Positions 9,281 to 15,650 of a DNA stretch of 15,703 bases are shown piece by piece. Positions within the stretch are counted from its first letter, which is position 1. Every line of letters starts with the position of its first letter. The position numbers and the translations under genes were made by a program. This DNA comes from JBDTMT01 sp039934135 (GTDB taxonomy: Bacteria; Desulfobacterota; Binatia; HRBIN30; CADEER01), in contig JBDTMT010000064.1 in the NCBI GenBank assembly GCA_039934135.1, positions 1-15,703 of the forward strand, given 5' to 3'. The notes under the pieces were generated by a model. The model worked only from the letters and a program-made list of their open reading frames with translations, was not told the DNA's origin and did no database searches.

Positions 9281-10282
9281 ATGGGTGAAGAAGTAGTCCT
9301 CGGCCGCTTAGAACCGTTGGATCTCCGGGCCGTCTGGCTCAGCGAGCCAGGCCACTTCACCCCATGGCTGGCAAAGGAGGAGAACCTGGTCCTCCTTGCG
9401 AACACCATAGGACTGGACCTGGAATTGGAAGCCCAAGAGAAGAACGTTGGGCCCTTCCGCGCCGATATACTCTGCAAAGACACGGTGACAGGGAACTGGG
9501 TCCTGATCGAGAACCAGCTCGAACGGACCGATCACCTGCACCTAGGTCAGCTGCTCACCTACGCAGCTGGTTTGAAGGCGGTCACGATCGTTTGGATCGC
9601 ATATCGCTTCACCGAGGAACACCGCGCCGCACTCGACTGGCTCAACGAAATCACCGACGACCGCTTCAGCTTCTTTGGACTGGAGGTTGAGCTATGGCGT
9701 ATCGGCAATTCGCCTCCTGCGCCCAAGTTCAATGCAGTCTGCAAGCCGAACGACTGGTCGAAGAAGGTAGCTGGCGGAGCAAGCCAGATCGAGTCTGCGG
9801 AACTTAGCGAGACGAAGAAACTGCAGTTGGAATATTGGACTGAGTTCAGTCGAGTGCTGATCGACCGAAAGAGTCCCGTGCGGCCGCAGAAGCCATTGCC
9901 CCAACACTGGGCCACCTTCGCCGTCGGGCGCTCGAACTTCTACCTCATGACCTTTGTTAACACTCGAGATTGCCGGATCGGAGTGATCCTTGTGCTAGCT
10001 GGCCAGATGGCCAAGGCCCACTTCAACCTGCTTGCCCAGGACAGGGTGACCATCGACAAGGAAATCGGTGTCTCAGCGGAATGGCGAGAGCTTCCTGAAA
10101 AGAAGGAAAGCCACGTTGAGCTCCGCCTCGATAAAACCGATCCTACCAAGCATGAAGAGTGGCCGACGCAGCACGCATGGCTGGCCGAGCGCCTCGAACT
10201 CTTTCATCGCGTGTTCGCTCCTCGAGTAAAGAAGCTCGATGCTGCCAACTACCGGCCGGAGGAAGACGGCTCCGAGGTGTGA
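9281..10282 (+). CDS. DUF4268 protein with PD-(D/E)xK-like N-terminal domain
   Basis: This 333-aa protein starts at ATG 9281 after a good ribosome site (GAGGG, 9271-9275). The N-terminal half resembles a restriction-endonuclease fold: E53, then FRADIL with D62, then VLIENQLERTDHLHLGQLLTYAAG with E77-N78-Q79 and Q90-x-x-x-Y94. The usual ExK lysine is replaced by Gln (ENQ), as I recall for this family. The C-terminal half (~185-325) matches the DUF4268 pattern of a YW-x-x-F start and a late E-W-x-x-x-H-x-W-L-x-x-x-L-E motif. DUF4268 proteins occur alone or near restriction/defence genes; the substrate is unproven. Third codon positions are less GC-rich than in neighbouring genes, and IS3 debris lies on both sides, so horizontal acquisition is likely. 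No methylase or partner gene is adjacent. Confidence 0.8.
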   Translation: MGEEVVLGRLEPLDLRAVWLSEPGHFTPWLAKEENLVLLANTIGLDLELEAQEKNVGPFRADILCKDTVTGNWVLIENQLERTDHLHLGQLLTYAAGLKAVTIVWIAYRFTEEHRAALDWLNEITDDRFSFFGLEVELWRIGNSPPAPKFNAVCKPNDWSKKVAGGASQIESAELSETKKLQLEYWTEFSRVLIDRKSPVRPQKPLPQHWATFAVGRSNFYLMTFVNTRDCRIGVILVLAGQMAKAHFNLLAQDRVTIDKEIGVSAEWRELPEKKESHVELRLDKTDPTKHEEWPTQHAWLAERLELFHRVFAPRVKKLDAANYRPEEDGSEV

Positions 10283-10503
10283 GGCAGTAGCGACCTACCG
10301 TTTCTCTTCAGTTCGCGTCGGCGCCAACTCTGTCCCCTCGATATGATAATCGGCGCGAAGCGGCTTCTGCTTGAATGCAAAGGCGCATCTCGACGACTTG
10401 CCTTGCCGCCGCGCAGCGCATGGATCCTTCCGGAATCCAAAGAGCGGTCGCTCTGCAGCCAAGTTGCACAGCTGCGCAGGCAACGTGTCGTCACGCCTCG
10501 CCG
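10283..10503. other. Non-coding or degraded stretch
   Basis: No frame here is recognisable. It separates the DUF4268 gene from the OrfA remnant and may include the decayed 5' part of that insertion sequence. Confidence 0.35.
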
Positions 10504-10699
10504 GTTGCGGATGCCGGCACGTCGAAAAGTGGCCGATCTTTGTCGCCGCGACGGGATCAGCGAGCCGACGTTTCACCGCTGGAAGGCGAAGGTCGGCGGC
10601 ATGGAGAGCAATGACGCCCGACGCCAGAAACAGCTCGAGGAATAGAGCCCCCGGGTGAGGCATTTGGTCGCCGGTCTGACCCTGGACAACCTTAGCCGG
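10504..10699 (+). pseudogene. IS3-family transposase OrfA remnant with in-frame stop
   Basis: From 10526 one frame reads KVADLCRRDGISEPTFHRW, followed by KAKVGGMES, the typical helix-turn-helix of IS3 OrfA. It continues to QLEE, meets TAG at 10643-10645, and in the same frame beyond the stop reads SPRVRHLVAGLTLDNLS (to 10699), matching the usual leucine-zipper continuation (LEEEN-x-RLRHLVADLTLDNL). So a Glu or Asn position has become a stop. A preceding VADAGTS piece (10504-10524), also typical of OrfA, is in another frame. After DNLS similarity ends abruptly. It overlaps the 3' end of lnt tail-to-tail by 8 bases. Confidence 0.75.
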
Positions 10700-12242
10700 C
10701 TCCTGCTCCTTGAGGATCTTGATGACATCTGTGTTCATCTGTGTTGAGCAGTTTCCTAGCCGCTGCGAGGAGTACGCTGGCGACGCACGTGTACGCGAAC
10801 CAGTCGCCATAGCGGCCGTAGAGAGTGTCGCCGGCGCCGGGGGTGACGTCGGCGGTGATGACGGCCGCGTCGAACAGCGGCGTGGCGTCGTGCACGACGC
10901 CACGCGGGTCGATGATGGCCGAGATGCCGGTGGTGGTGGCGCGGATCACCGTCGTGCGCTCCTCGACGGCGCGCGGCACGACCATGGCGAGGTGCTGCGC
11001 CGGGCCGCTGCCGCGGCCGAGCCAGGCATCGTTCGACAGGTTGAGCAGCACCGCGGCGCCGGCCCGCATACGGTCGCGCACCAGCTCGGGGAAGACCGCT
11101 TCGAAGCAGATCACCACCGCCGCCGGACCGAGGCGTGTCGGCAGCGGCGCCAGATCGGCGCCGGGGGTGAAGCTGCGCACGCGGCCGAAGCTGCGGCGCA
11201 GGAACTCGACGAAGTGCAGCGGGAAGTATTCGGCGAACGGCAGCAGGCGCTGCTTGTCGTAGCGGGCGCGGATACCGCTCGCGTCGACGGCGAAAGCGGC
11301 GTTGTAGAACTCGGGCCGCGCCGGGTCGGGATCCTCGATGTGCGGCGCGCCGGCTACCAACTCGCTGCCGGTCTCGGCCAGCATCTGCTGAATGGCTGCG
11401 AGGTAGCGCGGCTCGCGGGCGAGGAAAAACGTCACGGCGCTCTCCGGCCAGATGAACAGCTCGGGATGCGTGCGCGCCGCCACCTGACGTGACAACGAAA
11501 GATACGTCTCGAGGCCGGCGCCGTAGTGCTCGGCGCGCCACTGCGCGCCAAGGTCGTTGTTGCCCTGGACGACCGCGATCGGCACCGGGCGGCCGTCGGG
11601 GAGAGGCGCGGCAAGTCGCCACTGGCCGTAGCTGGCGAGCGCGAGGAGAGACGCGGCGGCCAGCGCCAGCGCGCGGCGGGCGGGCAGACCGCCCGCACTC
11701 CCAACGGTGTGCGCCAGCGCGGCGTTGACCAGTGCGACGACGAACGACAGCAGGTAGACGCCGCCGAGATCGGCGGCCTGCAGCAATGCGGTGCTCGGCA
11801 CCAGCGCGTAGCCGAGCAGCAGCCACGGGTCGGCCGTCGGACCGCGGGCGCGCAGCAACTCGAAGGCGACCCACGTCGCCGCCCACAGCAACACCGGCCC
11901 GACGCCGCGCCGGCCGCGCGTCAGCCACGTGGCAACGACGGCGAACAACGCGTAGTGCAGACCGCGGAAGAGCAGCGAGCTGACCACGCCGAAGAGGAAC
12001 GCGAACCACAGCGGCTGCTGGTAGTAGTCGCGCATCGCCGGCAGCACCCATGCCGCCTCCGCCCAGTGCGCGGCGACACCCCACAGCAGTCCGAGCCACA
12101 CCGCGCGGCGCACCGAGACGCCGTCGAGCGCGCTGATGAACGGCACCAACGCGACGAACGCCAGTGGCCACCAGTCCCACGGTGGAAATGCCAGCGCATG
12201 CAGCAGCGCCGAGGCGAGCGTCAGGAGGGCAGCGCGCGTCAT
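10692..12242 (-). CDS. lnt: Apolipoprotein N-acyltransferase, with a run-on C-terminus
   Basis: This 516-aa integral inner-membrane enzyme transfers an acyl chain from phospholipid to the N-terminal Cys of apolipoproteins, the last step of lipoprotein maturation. About six N-terminal TM helices (~1-205; e.g. PPWDWWPLAFVALVPF, RGLHYALFAVVATWL) precede a nitrilase-like domain (~218-470). The Glu-Lys-Cys triad is visible: E267 (FIWPESAV), K330 (RYDKQRLLPFAEYFP) and C379 (VVICFEAVFPELVR); the SNDAW motif (~403) and the C-terminal TM helix (~478-495) are also present. ATG at 12242 is well placed. The final residues, LLNTDEHRCHQDPQGAGAG, do not look like Lnt: they come from a CATCTGTGTT tandem repeat and IS3 debris, and the TAA at 10692-10694 lies in the IS remnant. 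The enzyme is probably still active because the added tail follows the last helix. Confidence 0.95.
   Translation of the reverse strand: MTRAALLTLASALLHALAFPPWDWWPLAFVALVPFISALDGVSVRRAVWLGLLWGVAAHWAEAAWVLPAMRDYYQQPLWFAFLFGVVSSLLFRGLHYALFAVVATWLTRGRRGVGPVLLWAATWVAFELLRARGPTADPWLLLGYALVPSTALLQAADLGGVYLLSFVVALVNAALAHTVGSAGGLPARRALALAAASLLALASYGQWRLAAPLPDGRPVPIAVVQGNNDLGAQWRAEHYGAGLETYLSLSRQVAARTHPELFIWPESAVTFFLAREPRYLAAIQQMLAETGSELVAGAPHIEDPDPARPEFYNAAFAVDASGIRARYDKQRLLPFAEYFPLHFVEFLRRSFGRVRSFTPGADLAPLPTRLGPAAVVICFEAVFPELVRDRMRAGAAVLLNLSNDAWLGRGSGPAQHLAMVVPRAVEERTTVIRATTTGISAIIDPRGVVHDATPLFDAAVITADVTPGAGDTLYGRYGDWFAYTCVASVLLAAARKLLNTDEHRCHQDPQGAGAG
10726..10745. repeat. Tandem 10-bp repeat CATCTGTGTT x2
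   Basis: Two perfect adjacent copies of CATCTGTGTT (reverse strand AACACAGATG) lie exactly where normal Lnt sequence ends. Short AACACAGATGAACACAGAT-type tracts are a familiar intergenic repeat in some environmental genomes; that identification is from memory. Here the repeat has become coding sequence of lnt. Confidence 0.6.
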
Positions 12243-12788
12243 GCAGAATCCCTCAATCGGCCAAGGGAAGGCTGACCGCCACGGGACGAAGGAGAAGCAG
12301 GATCGAAATACCAGACTATGGCTGAGTCATCTTCATCGAACGAAAGTCCGACACGCACTGCGTTGTCATAATCTGCCAGGCATTCTCGGACATTTCGAGT
12401 GTCACACCCGGTAGCGGCTCTCCACTGAACTGCCCCCCGGGATCGGTCCACCAGAATGAGAGTTCTCCATGGTACCAACCCCGAAGGAGAGCATGAACGC
12501 CTCGAACCGCTCGACATTCACCACCGATACCGGCCCGTGGCCGGTTGTCGTGGTCCAGGAGCCATAGGGCTGCATTGGCCACAGGGTTTGCGCCCTTCGT
12601 GTCCGCCAATACGAAACGCGTCGAAATCAAGCAGCGGTACTGGCCGGGCACCCCTCCGGATGAACCAACGCCACTTCAAGCCAGACATCTCCGTTGGGGG
12701 TCCCCCTTCCGAGCCGTTGGTCAAACACGACGCGTTCCACTTCGACCATCCCCCCTCCCTGTTCGGCAACGGGCAGTCCCGTTGTCAT
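12239..12788 (-). pseudogene. Broken reading frame between integrase and lnt
   Basis: Three protein-like minus-strand pieces follow one another. Frame 1 starts at ATG 12788 (MTTGLPVAEQGGGMVEVERV...) and reaches LVHPEG near 12650. Frame 2 continues naturally as VPGQYRCLISTRFVLADT and stays open to a TAG at 12316-12318 (including ANAALWLLDHDNRPR). Frame 3 (NAVRVGLSFDEDDSAIVWYF) ends at 12239. The first switch is at the G-run GGAGGGG and would be repaired by one extra G; the second switch goes the same way. The start overlaps the integrase stop by ATGA, and the end overlaps the lnt start by ATGA. I do not recognise the family. It could be a decayed cargo gene, a gene with sequencing indels, or chance open frames. 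Confidence 0.4.
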
Positions 12789-14017
12789 GCACTTCTGACG
12801 AGCGGAACCACGTCCGCCGTGGCCCTGAGCGCATCCAAGTAAGCCGCCCATGCCTGCATCATCTTCCGCCTCTCCGGCAGATGCTCGGCGAAATTGTAAG
12901 CGGCGCTGACGGCGTTGCGCTCGGCGTGGGCGAGCTGGCGCTCGATGACCTGATGGTTCCAGCCCTGTTCGTGCAAGAGCGTCGACGCCATGCTGCGGAA
13001 GCCGTGGCCGGTCATTTCGTCCTTGGCGTAGCCCATGCGGCGGAGGGCGGCGAGCACGGCGTTGTTGCTCATGGGGCGCTCGCGGGAGCGCGCACTCGGG
13101 AACACGTAACGAGGGGCTTCCGGTTTGGCCGGAATCCCGCCACCAGTCAGCGATCCGATCTCGCGTAGGATGTCGACGGCCTGACGCGCGAGCGGGACGA
13201 TATGTTGCTCGCGCATCTTCATGCGCTCGGCGGGGATGCGCCATTCGGCCTTGTCGAGGTCGATCTCGGGCCACTGGGCTTGGCGCAGCTCGCCCGGGCG
13301 CACGAAGACGAGGGGCGCGAGGCGCAGCGCGGACTTGGTCACGAAGAACCCCTCGTAGGCGTCGATCGCGCGCAGCAATGCGCCGATGCGTTTCGGCTCG
13401 ATGATCGACGCGTGGTGCTTCTCCTTCGGAGGAGGCAGGGCGCCGCGCAGATCGCCGGTCGGATCGCGATCGGCGCGCCCAGTCGCCACGGCATAACGAA
13501 AGACCTGCCCGCAGTTCTGCATCGCGCGGTGCGCCGTCTCCTGTGCGCCGCGGCTCTCGATCCGGCGCAGGACGGCGAGAAGGTCGGGGGCCCTGACTTC
13601 TGCAATCGGCCGGCTGCCCAACCAGGGGAAGATGTCCTTCTCAAGTCGTCGCAGGGTGCGGTCGCCGTGGGTCGAAACCCAGGTCGGCGAGAACTTCGCA
13701 TGCCACTCGCGTGCGATCGCTTCGAAGCTCTCGGCGCCCGCTCGTGCGACCTTCTCGGCCTTGCGCGCCTGGCCGGGATCGACGCCTGCCGCTAACAGTT
13801 GCCGGGCCGTGACGTGCTTGGCGCGCGCCGACTTCAGACTCACGTCTGGGTAGACACCGAACGAGAGGCGCTTTTCCTTGCCGCCATGGCGGTACTTCCA
13901 GCGCCACCACTTGCCCCCGCTGGGGCTCACTTCAAGGTACAGGCCTCCACCGTCGAAGAGCTTGACGGCCTGAGCGCGTGGCCTAAGTGTGCGAATTCCA
14001 ACGTCAGTTAGGGGCAT
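12785..14017 (-). CDS. P4-type tyrosine integrase at the ssrA locus
   Basis: This 410-aa site-specific recombinase has the P4-integrase plan: an N-terminal DUF4102 arm-binding domain (~1-88, MPLTDVGIRTLRPRAQAVKL, GGGLYLEVSPSGGKWWRWKY), a core-binding domain (~96-185) and a catalytic domain (~205-392). Catalytic residues are R240 (FVRPGEL), H338 and R341 (TGHGFR), H364 (QLAHAERN) and the nucleophile Y374 (AAYN), so it looks active. The end reads LPERRKMMQAWAAYLD, typical of the family. ATG at 14017 follows an AAGGGAG ribosome site (14028-14034 on the minus strand) about 10 bases upstream. It lies 169 bp from the 3' end of ssrA, a preferred attachment site of this family. Its stop overlaps the next frame by ATGA. 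It probably drives an integrative element extending leftward. Confidence 0.95.
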   Translation of the reverse strand: MPLTDVGIRTLRPRAQAVKLFDGGGLYLEVSPSGGKWWRWKYRHGGKEKRLSFGVYPDVSLKSARAKHVTARQLLAAGVDPGQARKAEKVARAGAESFEAIAREWHAKFSPTWVSTHGDRTLRRLEKDIFPWLGSRPIAEVRAPDLLAVLRRIESRGAQETAHRAMQNCGQVFRYAVATGRADRDPTGDLRGALPPPKEKHHASIIEPKRIGALLRAIDAYEGFFVTKSALRLAPLVFVRPGELRQAQWPEIDLDKAEWRIPAERMKMREQHIVPLARQAVDILREIGSLTGGGIPAKPEAPRYVFPSARSRERPMSNNAVLAALRRMGYAKDEMTGHGFRSMASTLLHEQGWNHQVIERQLAHAERNAVSAAYNFAEHLPERRKMMQAWAAYLDALRATADVVPLVRSA

Positions 14018-14018
14018 T

Positions 14019-14081
14019 TGGGGGCAACTCCCTTTTGCGGCACCCCTGTTGCCCCCAGAGTTGCCCCCATTTGGGGGCAGC
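14019..14081. repeat. Cluster of four GTTGCCCCCA motifs upstream of the integrase
   Basis: Copies lie at 14048-14057 and 14060-14069 (GTTGCCCCCA), and in reverse at 14019-14028 (TGGGGGCAAC) and 14072-14081 (TGGGGGCAGC, one mismatch). A degenerate fifth (TAGGGGCA) overlaps the start codon at about 14009-14016. Copies 3 and 4 form a hairpin-like inverted pair. The position, immediately 5' of a P4-type integrase and beside the putative att site, fits arm-type binding sites of the integrase or an autoregulatory operator. Confidence 0.6.
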
Positions 14082-14122
14082 TTTCATCGGATGGCATGGG
14101 ACCATGCCGGACCCCATAAATG

Positions 14123-14150
14123 AAAAAACCCACTGTTTCCAGCGGGTTTT
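14123..14150 (-). terminator. Rho-independent terminator of ssrA
   Basis: Read on the minus strand, AACCCGCTGG, loop AAAC, then AGTGGG and a run of six T. The stem CCCGCTG/CAGTGGG has one G-U pair. It begins 36 bases after the tmRNA 3' end. Confidence 0.85.
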
Positions 14151-14185
14151 CGGACTTCTTCGGTTCCCGTCGGAAGTCTTAGAAG

Positions 14186-14536
14186 TGGAGGCGGGGGGAA
14201 TTGAACCCCCGTCCGAAGATGATTCACGACAGCGTCTACGTGCGTAGCCAGGTGATTTGATCTCGTCGCTTTGACTCCCACCGGCAGGATTCGCGGCGAC
14301 CAGCTCGTGAATTTTCGATCCCGACCTACGAGCGTCGGTCGGGACTTAGCCCGAGTTTATTATGCCTGGGTCCGGCCCTTCGGGCGCGTGCCGGTCAGAC
14401 ACCGGCTGTTTCTTAGGCAGCCAGAGCGAACGAATCGTCTGCGTTTAGTTTTTCGCAGCCTGGGTTTTGGCGGGCCCCAAGTACCCGGTACACGCAACTG
14501 CCGTTTCACGATCTCCGTCGAAGCCAGATCGCCCCC
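14186..14536 (-). ncRNA. ssrA: tmRNA (one-piece), tag peptide ADDSFALAA
   Basis: The 351-nt RNA rescues stalled ribosomes together with SmpB. Its 5' end, GGGGGCGATCTGGCTTCGACGG (described by its start at 14536), carries the conserved CUGG-x-UUCGACGG element. Its 3' end has a T-loop (GGTTCAATTCC) and closes a 7-bp acceptor stem, GGGGGCG with CGCCTCC (one G-U pair), plus discriminator A. CCA is not encoded: the next bases are CTT. The tag frame on the minus strand, 14442-14413, reads GCA GAC GAT TCG TTC GCT CTG GCT GCC TAA, giving ADDSFALAA; the ALAA end is the ClpXP/ClpAP degradation signal. The resume codon GCA follows AACTAAAC. The tag region is followed by several GC-rich stems that fit the pseudoknots. 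The 3' end lies beside a P4-type integrase. Confidence 0.95.
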
Positions 14537-14555
14537 GTACGGAACTGGAAACGCG

Positions 14556-14584
14556 ATAGTAACGGCCGGAGATCGGGGTCGCAA
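14556..14584 (-). promoter_or_regulatory. Candidate sigma-70 promoter of ssrA
   Basis: On the minus strand TTGCGA (14584-14579), a 17-bp spacer and TACTAT (14561-14556) resemble -35 and -10 boxes, each matching consensus at 4 of 6 positions. The -10 ends 19 bases before the mature 5' end, leaving a short leader that RNase P would remove. Confidence 0.5.
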
Positions 14585-14848
14585 CCCGACAAGTGAATCG
14601 GTTGCCCGAGCCGCGGCGCACGACGAGGCGATGGCGGAACCTGTCGACGTCCACGACGCGCGGAACCGAAGAACCTGGTCGGCTGGTTGGACATCGGGCC
14701 AGGCCGCTCGACGGAAGGAGCGTTGGCGACCCACGATTCCGAGTCGAAAGCCGGAGCGGCCGGGACGGCCACGCTACTGCGAGATGGGAACGGTCGGTTG
14801 CTGGGCGAAAAGCGATGCCGTTCGGGGAGATGGGCGAATCGGATGGGA
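14585..14848. other. Gene-free stretch between ssrA promoter and the 78-aa gene
   Basis: No recognisable frame, RNA or repeat is visible in these bases; open frames on both strands are compositional shadows. It would contain the 3' untranslated region and terminator of the 78-aa gene, but no hairpin followed by a T-run was found. Confidence 0.4.
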
Positions 14849-15085
14849 TCAGTGCAGCTGCCCGATGAGGGTGGTCTTCATTTCGGTCATGAAGCTCGAC
14901 ATCGACTGCAGGGCCGCGCCGGGCCAGGGGCCGTCCTGGGCGAGGACCGACAGAGCCATGATGACGGCGCACTTCAGTACTTCTTCGGCATTGGAGTGAT
15001 CGATGGCGCCCTCGAGCACGGTGCCATGAACCTCGACTTCCAAACTGAAGCGGCCTGAGTTGTCTTCAACGATGCGTCGGCTCAT
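14849..15085 (-). CDS. 78-aa small protein, paralog A of a divergent pair
   Basis: ATG at 15085 has a strong ribosome site (AAGGGGAG, about 5 bases upstream). The 78-aa product has a beta-like N-terminal half (FSLEVEVHGTVLEGAIDHSN) and a helical C-terminal half (EEVLKCAVIMALSVLAQ), a central DGPWPG turn, and an amphipathic tail ending MTEMKTTLIGQLH. There is no signal peptide or clear membrane helix, so it should be cytoplasmic. It aligns without gaps, apart from one terminal residue, to the divergent 77-aa gene, with 37 of 77 positions identical. The most conserved core is AEx(V/L)L..AVI-x-ALS-x-LAQD-x-PWP. I do not recognise the family; size and shape suggest a small dimerising or oligomerising protein, but the function is unknown. 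Confidence 0.85.
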   Translation of the reverse strand: MSRRIVEDNSGRFSLEVEVHGTVLEGAIDHSNAEEVLKCAVIMALSVLAQDGPWPGAALQSMSSFMTEMKTTLIGQLH

Positions 15086-15157
15086 GTGGCTCCCCTTGCC
15101 CCGTGCTGACTGTCTGATGTGCGGCGAGGAGTAACATGGGCTTATCAGTGTCGTTAG

Positions 15158-15194
15158 CTGGGGCTTTCCCTACGGACCTGGGGGTTTCCCCTAC
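15158..15194. promoter_or_regulatory. Two tandem dyad motifs in the shared promoter region
   Basis: CTGGGGCTTTCCCTAC (15158-15173) and CTGGGGGTTTCCCCTAC (15178-15194) are near-identical direct copies. Each is itself a dyad, GGGG-N3/4-CCC(C). Their starts are 20 bp apart, about two helical turns, so two bound dimers would face the same side. They lie between the start codons of the divergent paralogs, as expected of a shared operator. Confidence 0.5.
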
Positions 15195-15287
15195 ATGTTG
15201 CGAAGTGGCGTGCGCTGTTGCTCGCCTTCCAACGCATCAGTGGTGCGGGTGAACCCCAAACACCGCACAACGCGCAAGGAGGACGAC

Positions 15288-15521
15288 ATGGCCAATAGAC
15301 TCATCGCGGATCAAGCCGGCCTGTTCACCTGTGAAGTGGAGGTGAGCGGTCCGGTGCTCGGCCTGGCACTGGACCACGACCACGCTGAGGCGCTGCTGCA
15401 CTCGGCGGTGATCGTCGCGTTGTCGGCTCTGGCGCAGGATGCGCCATGGCCGCAGCGCGCCCTCGATTCTCTGGCGGAATTGATGGTGGAGATGCGTGCC
15501 GAAGTGCTGGCCCGGCATTGA
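15288..15521 (+). CDS. 77-aa small protein, paralog B of a divergent pair
   Basis: The true start is ATG 15288, preceded by a near-perfect AAGGAGG ribosome site (15276-15282) 5 bases upstream; the longer open frame starting at 15195 has no such site and its extra residues have no counterpart in the paralog. The 77-aa product reads MANRLIADQAGLFTCEVEVS with the shared core AEALLHSAVIVALSALAQDA and PWPQRALDSLAELMVEMR. It matches paralog A along its whole length, which shows that both are real genes produced by duplication and inversion. Differences lie mainly in surface-type positions, so the pair could form hetero-oligomers or serve alternate conditions. The function is unknown. The 129 bases after the stop are very GC-rich with several short dyads but no T-run. 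Confidence 0.88.
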   Translation: MANRLIADQAGLFTCEVEVSGPVLGLALDHDHAEALLHSAVIVALSALAQDAPWPQRALDSLAELMVEMRAEVLARH

Positions 15522-15650
15522 GGGCGCTGGTCACCATTCTCCCGTAGTTGCACTGCACCGTGTCCGGCCGCTGCCGCTCTCGGCCGCGCGCGGCGTGGCC
15601 TGGCCCGCACGGGGGGCCGGCCGGCTACCAGATCACAGCGGTTGGGAATT

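Noticed and set aside
12239..12320. Second att copy (repeat of the ssrA 3' end) at the lnt side
   Set aside because: By eye no stretch matches the ssrA 3' end beyond a few scattered bases.
14271..14999. Plus-strand open frame across ssrA
   Set aside because: It runs antisense through the tmRNA and into the 78-aa gene; no domain is recognisable.
15206..15222. Possible sigma-54 promoter (TGGC...TTGC) upstream of the 77-aa gene
   Set aside because: The gap between GG and GC is 11 bases instead of the required 10, so it does not fit the -24/-12 spacing.
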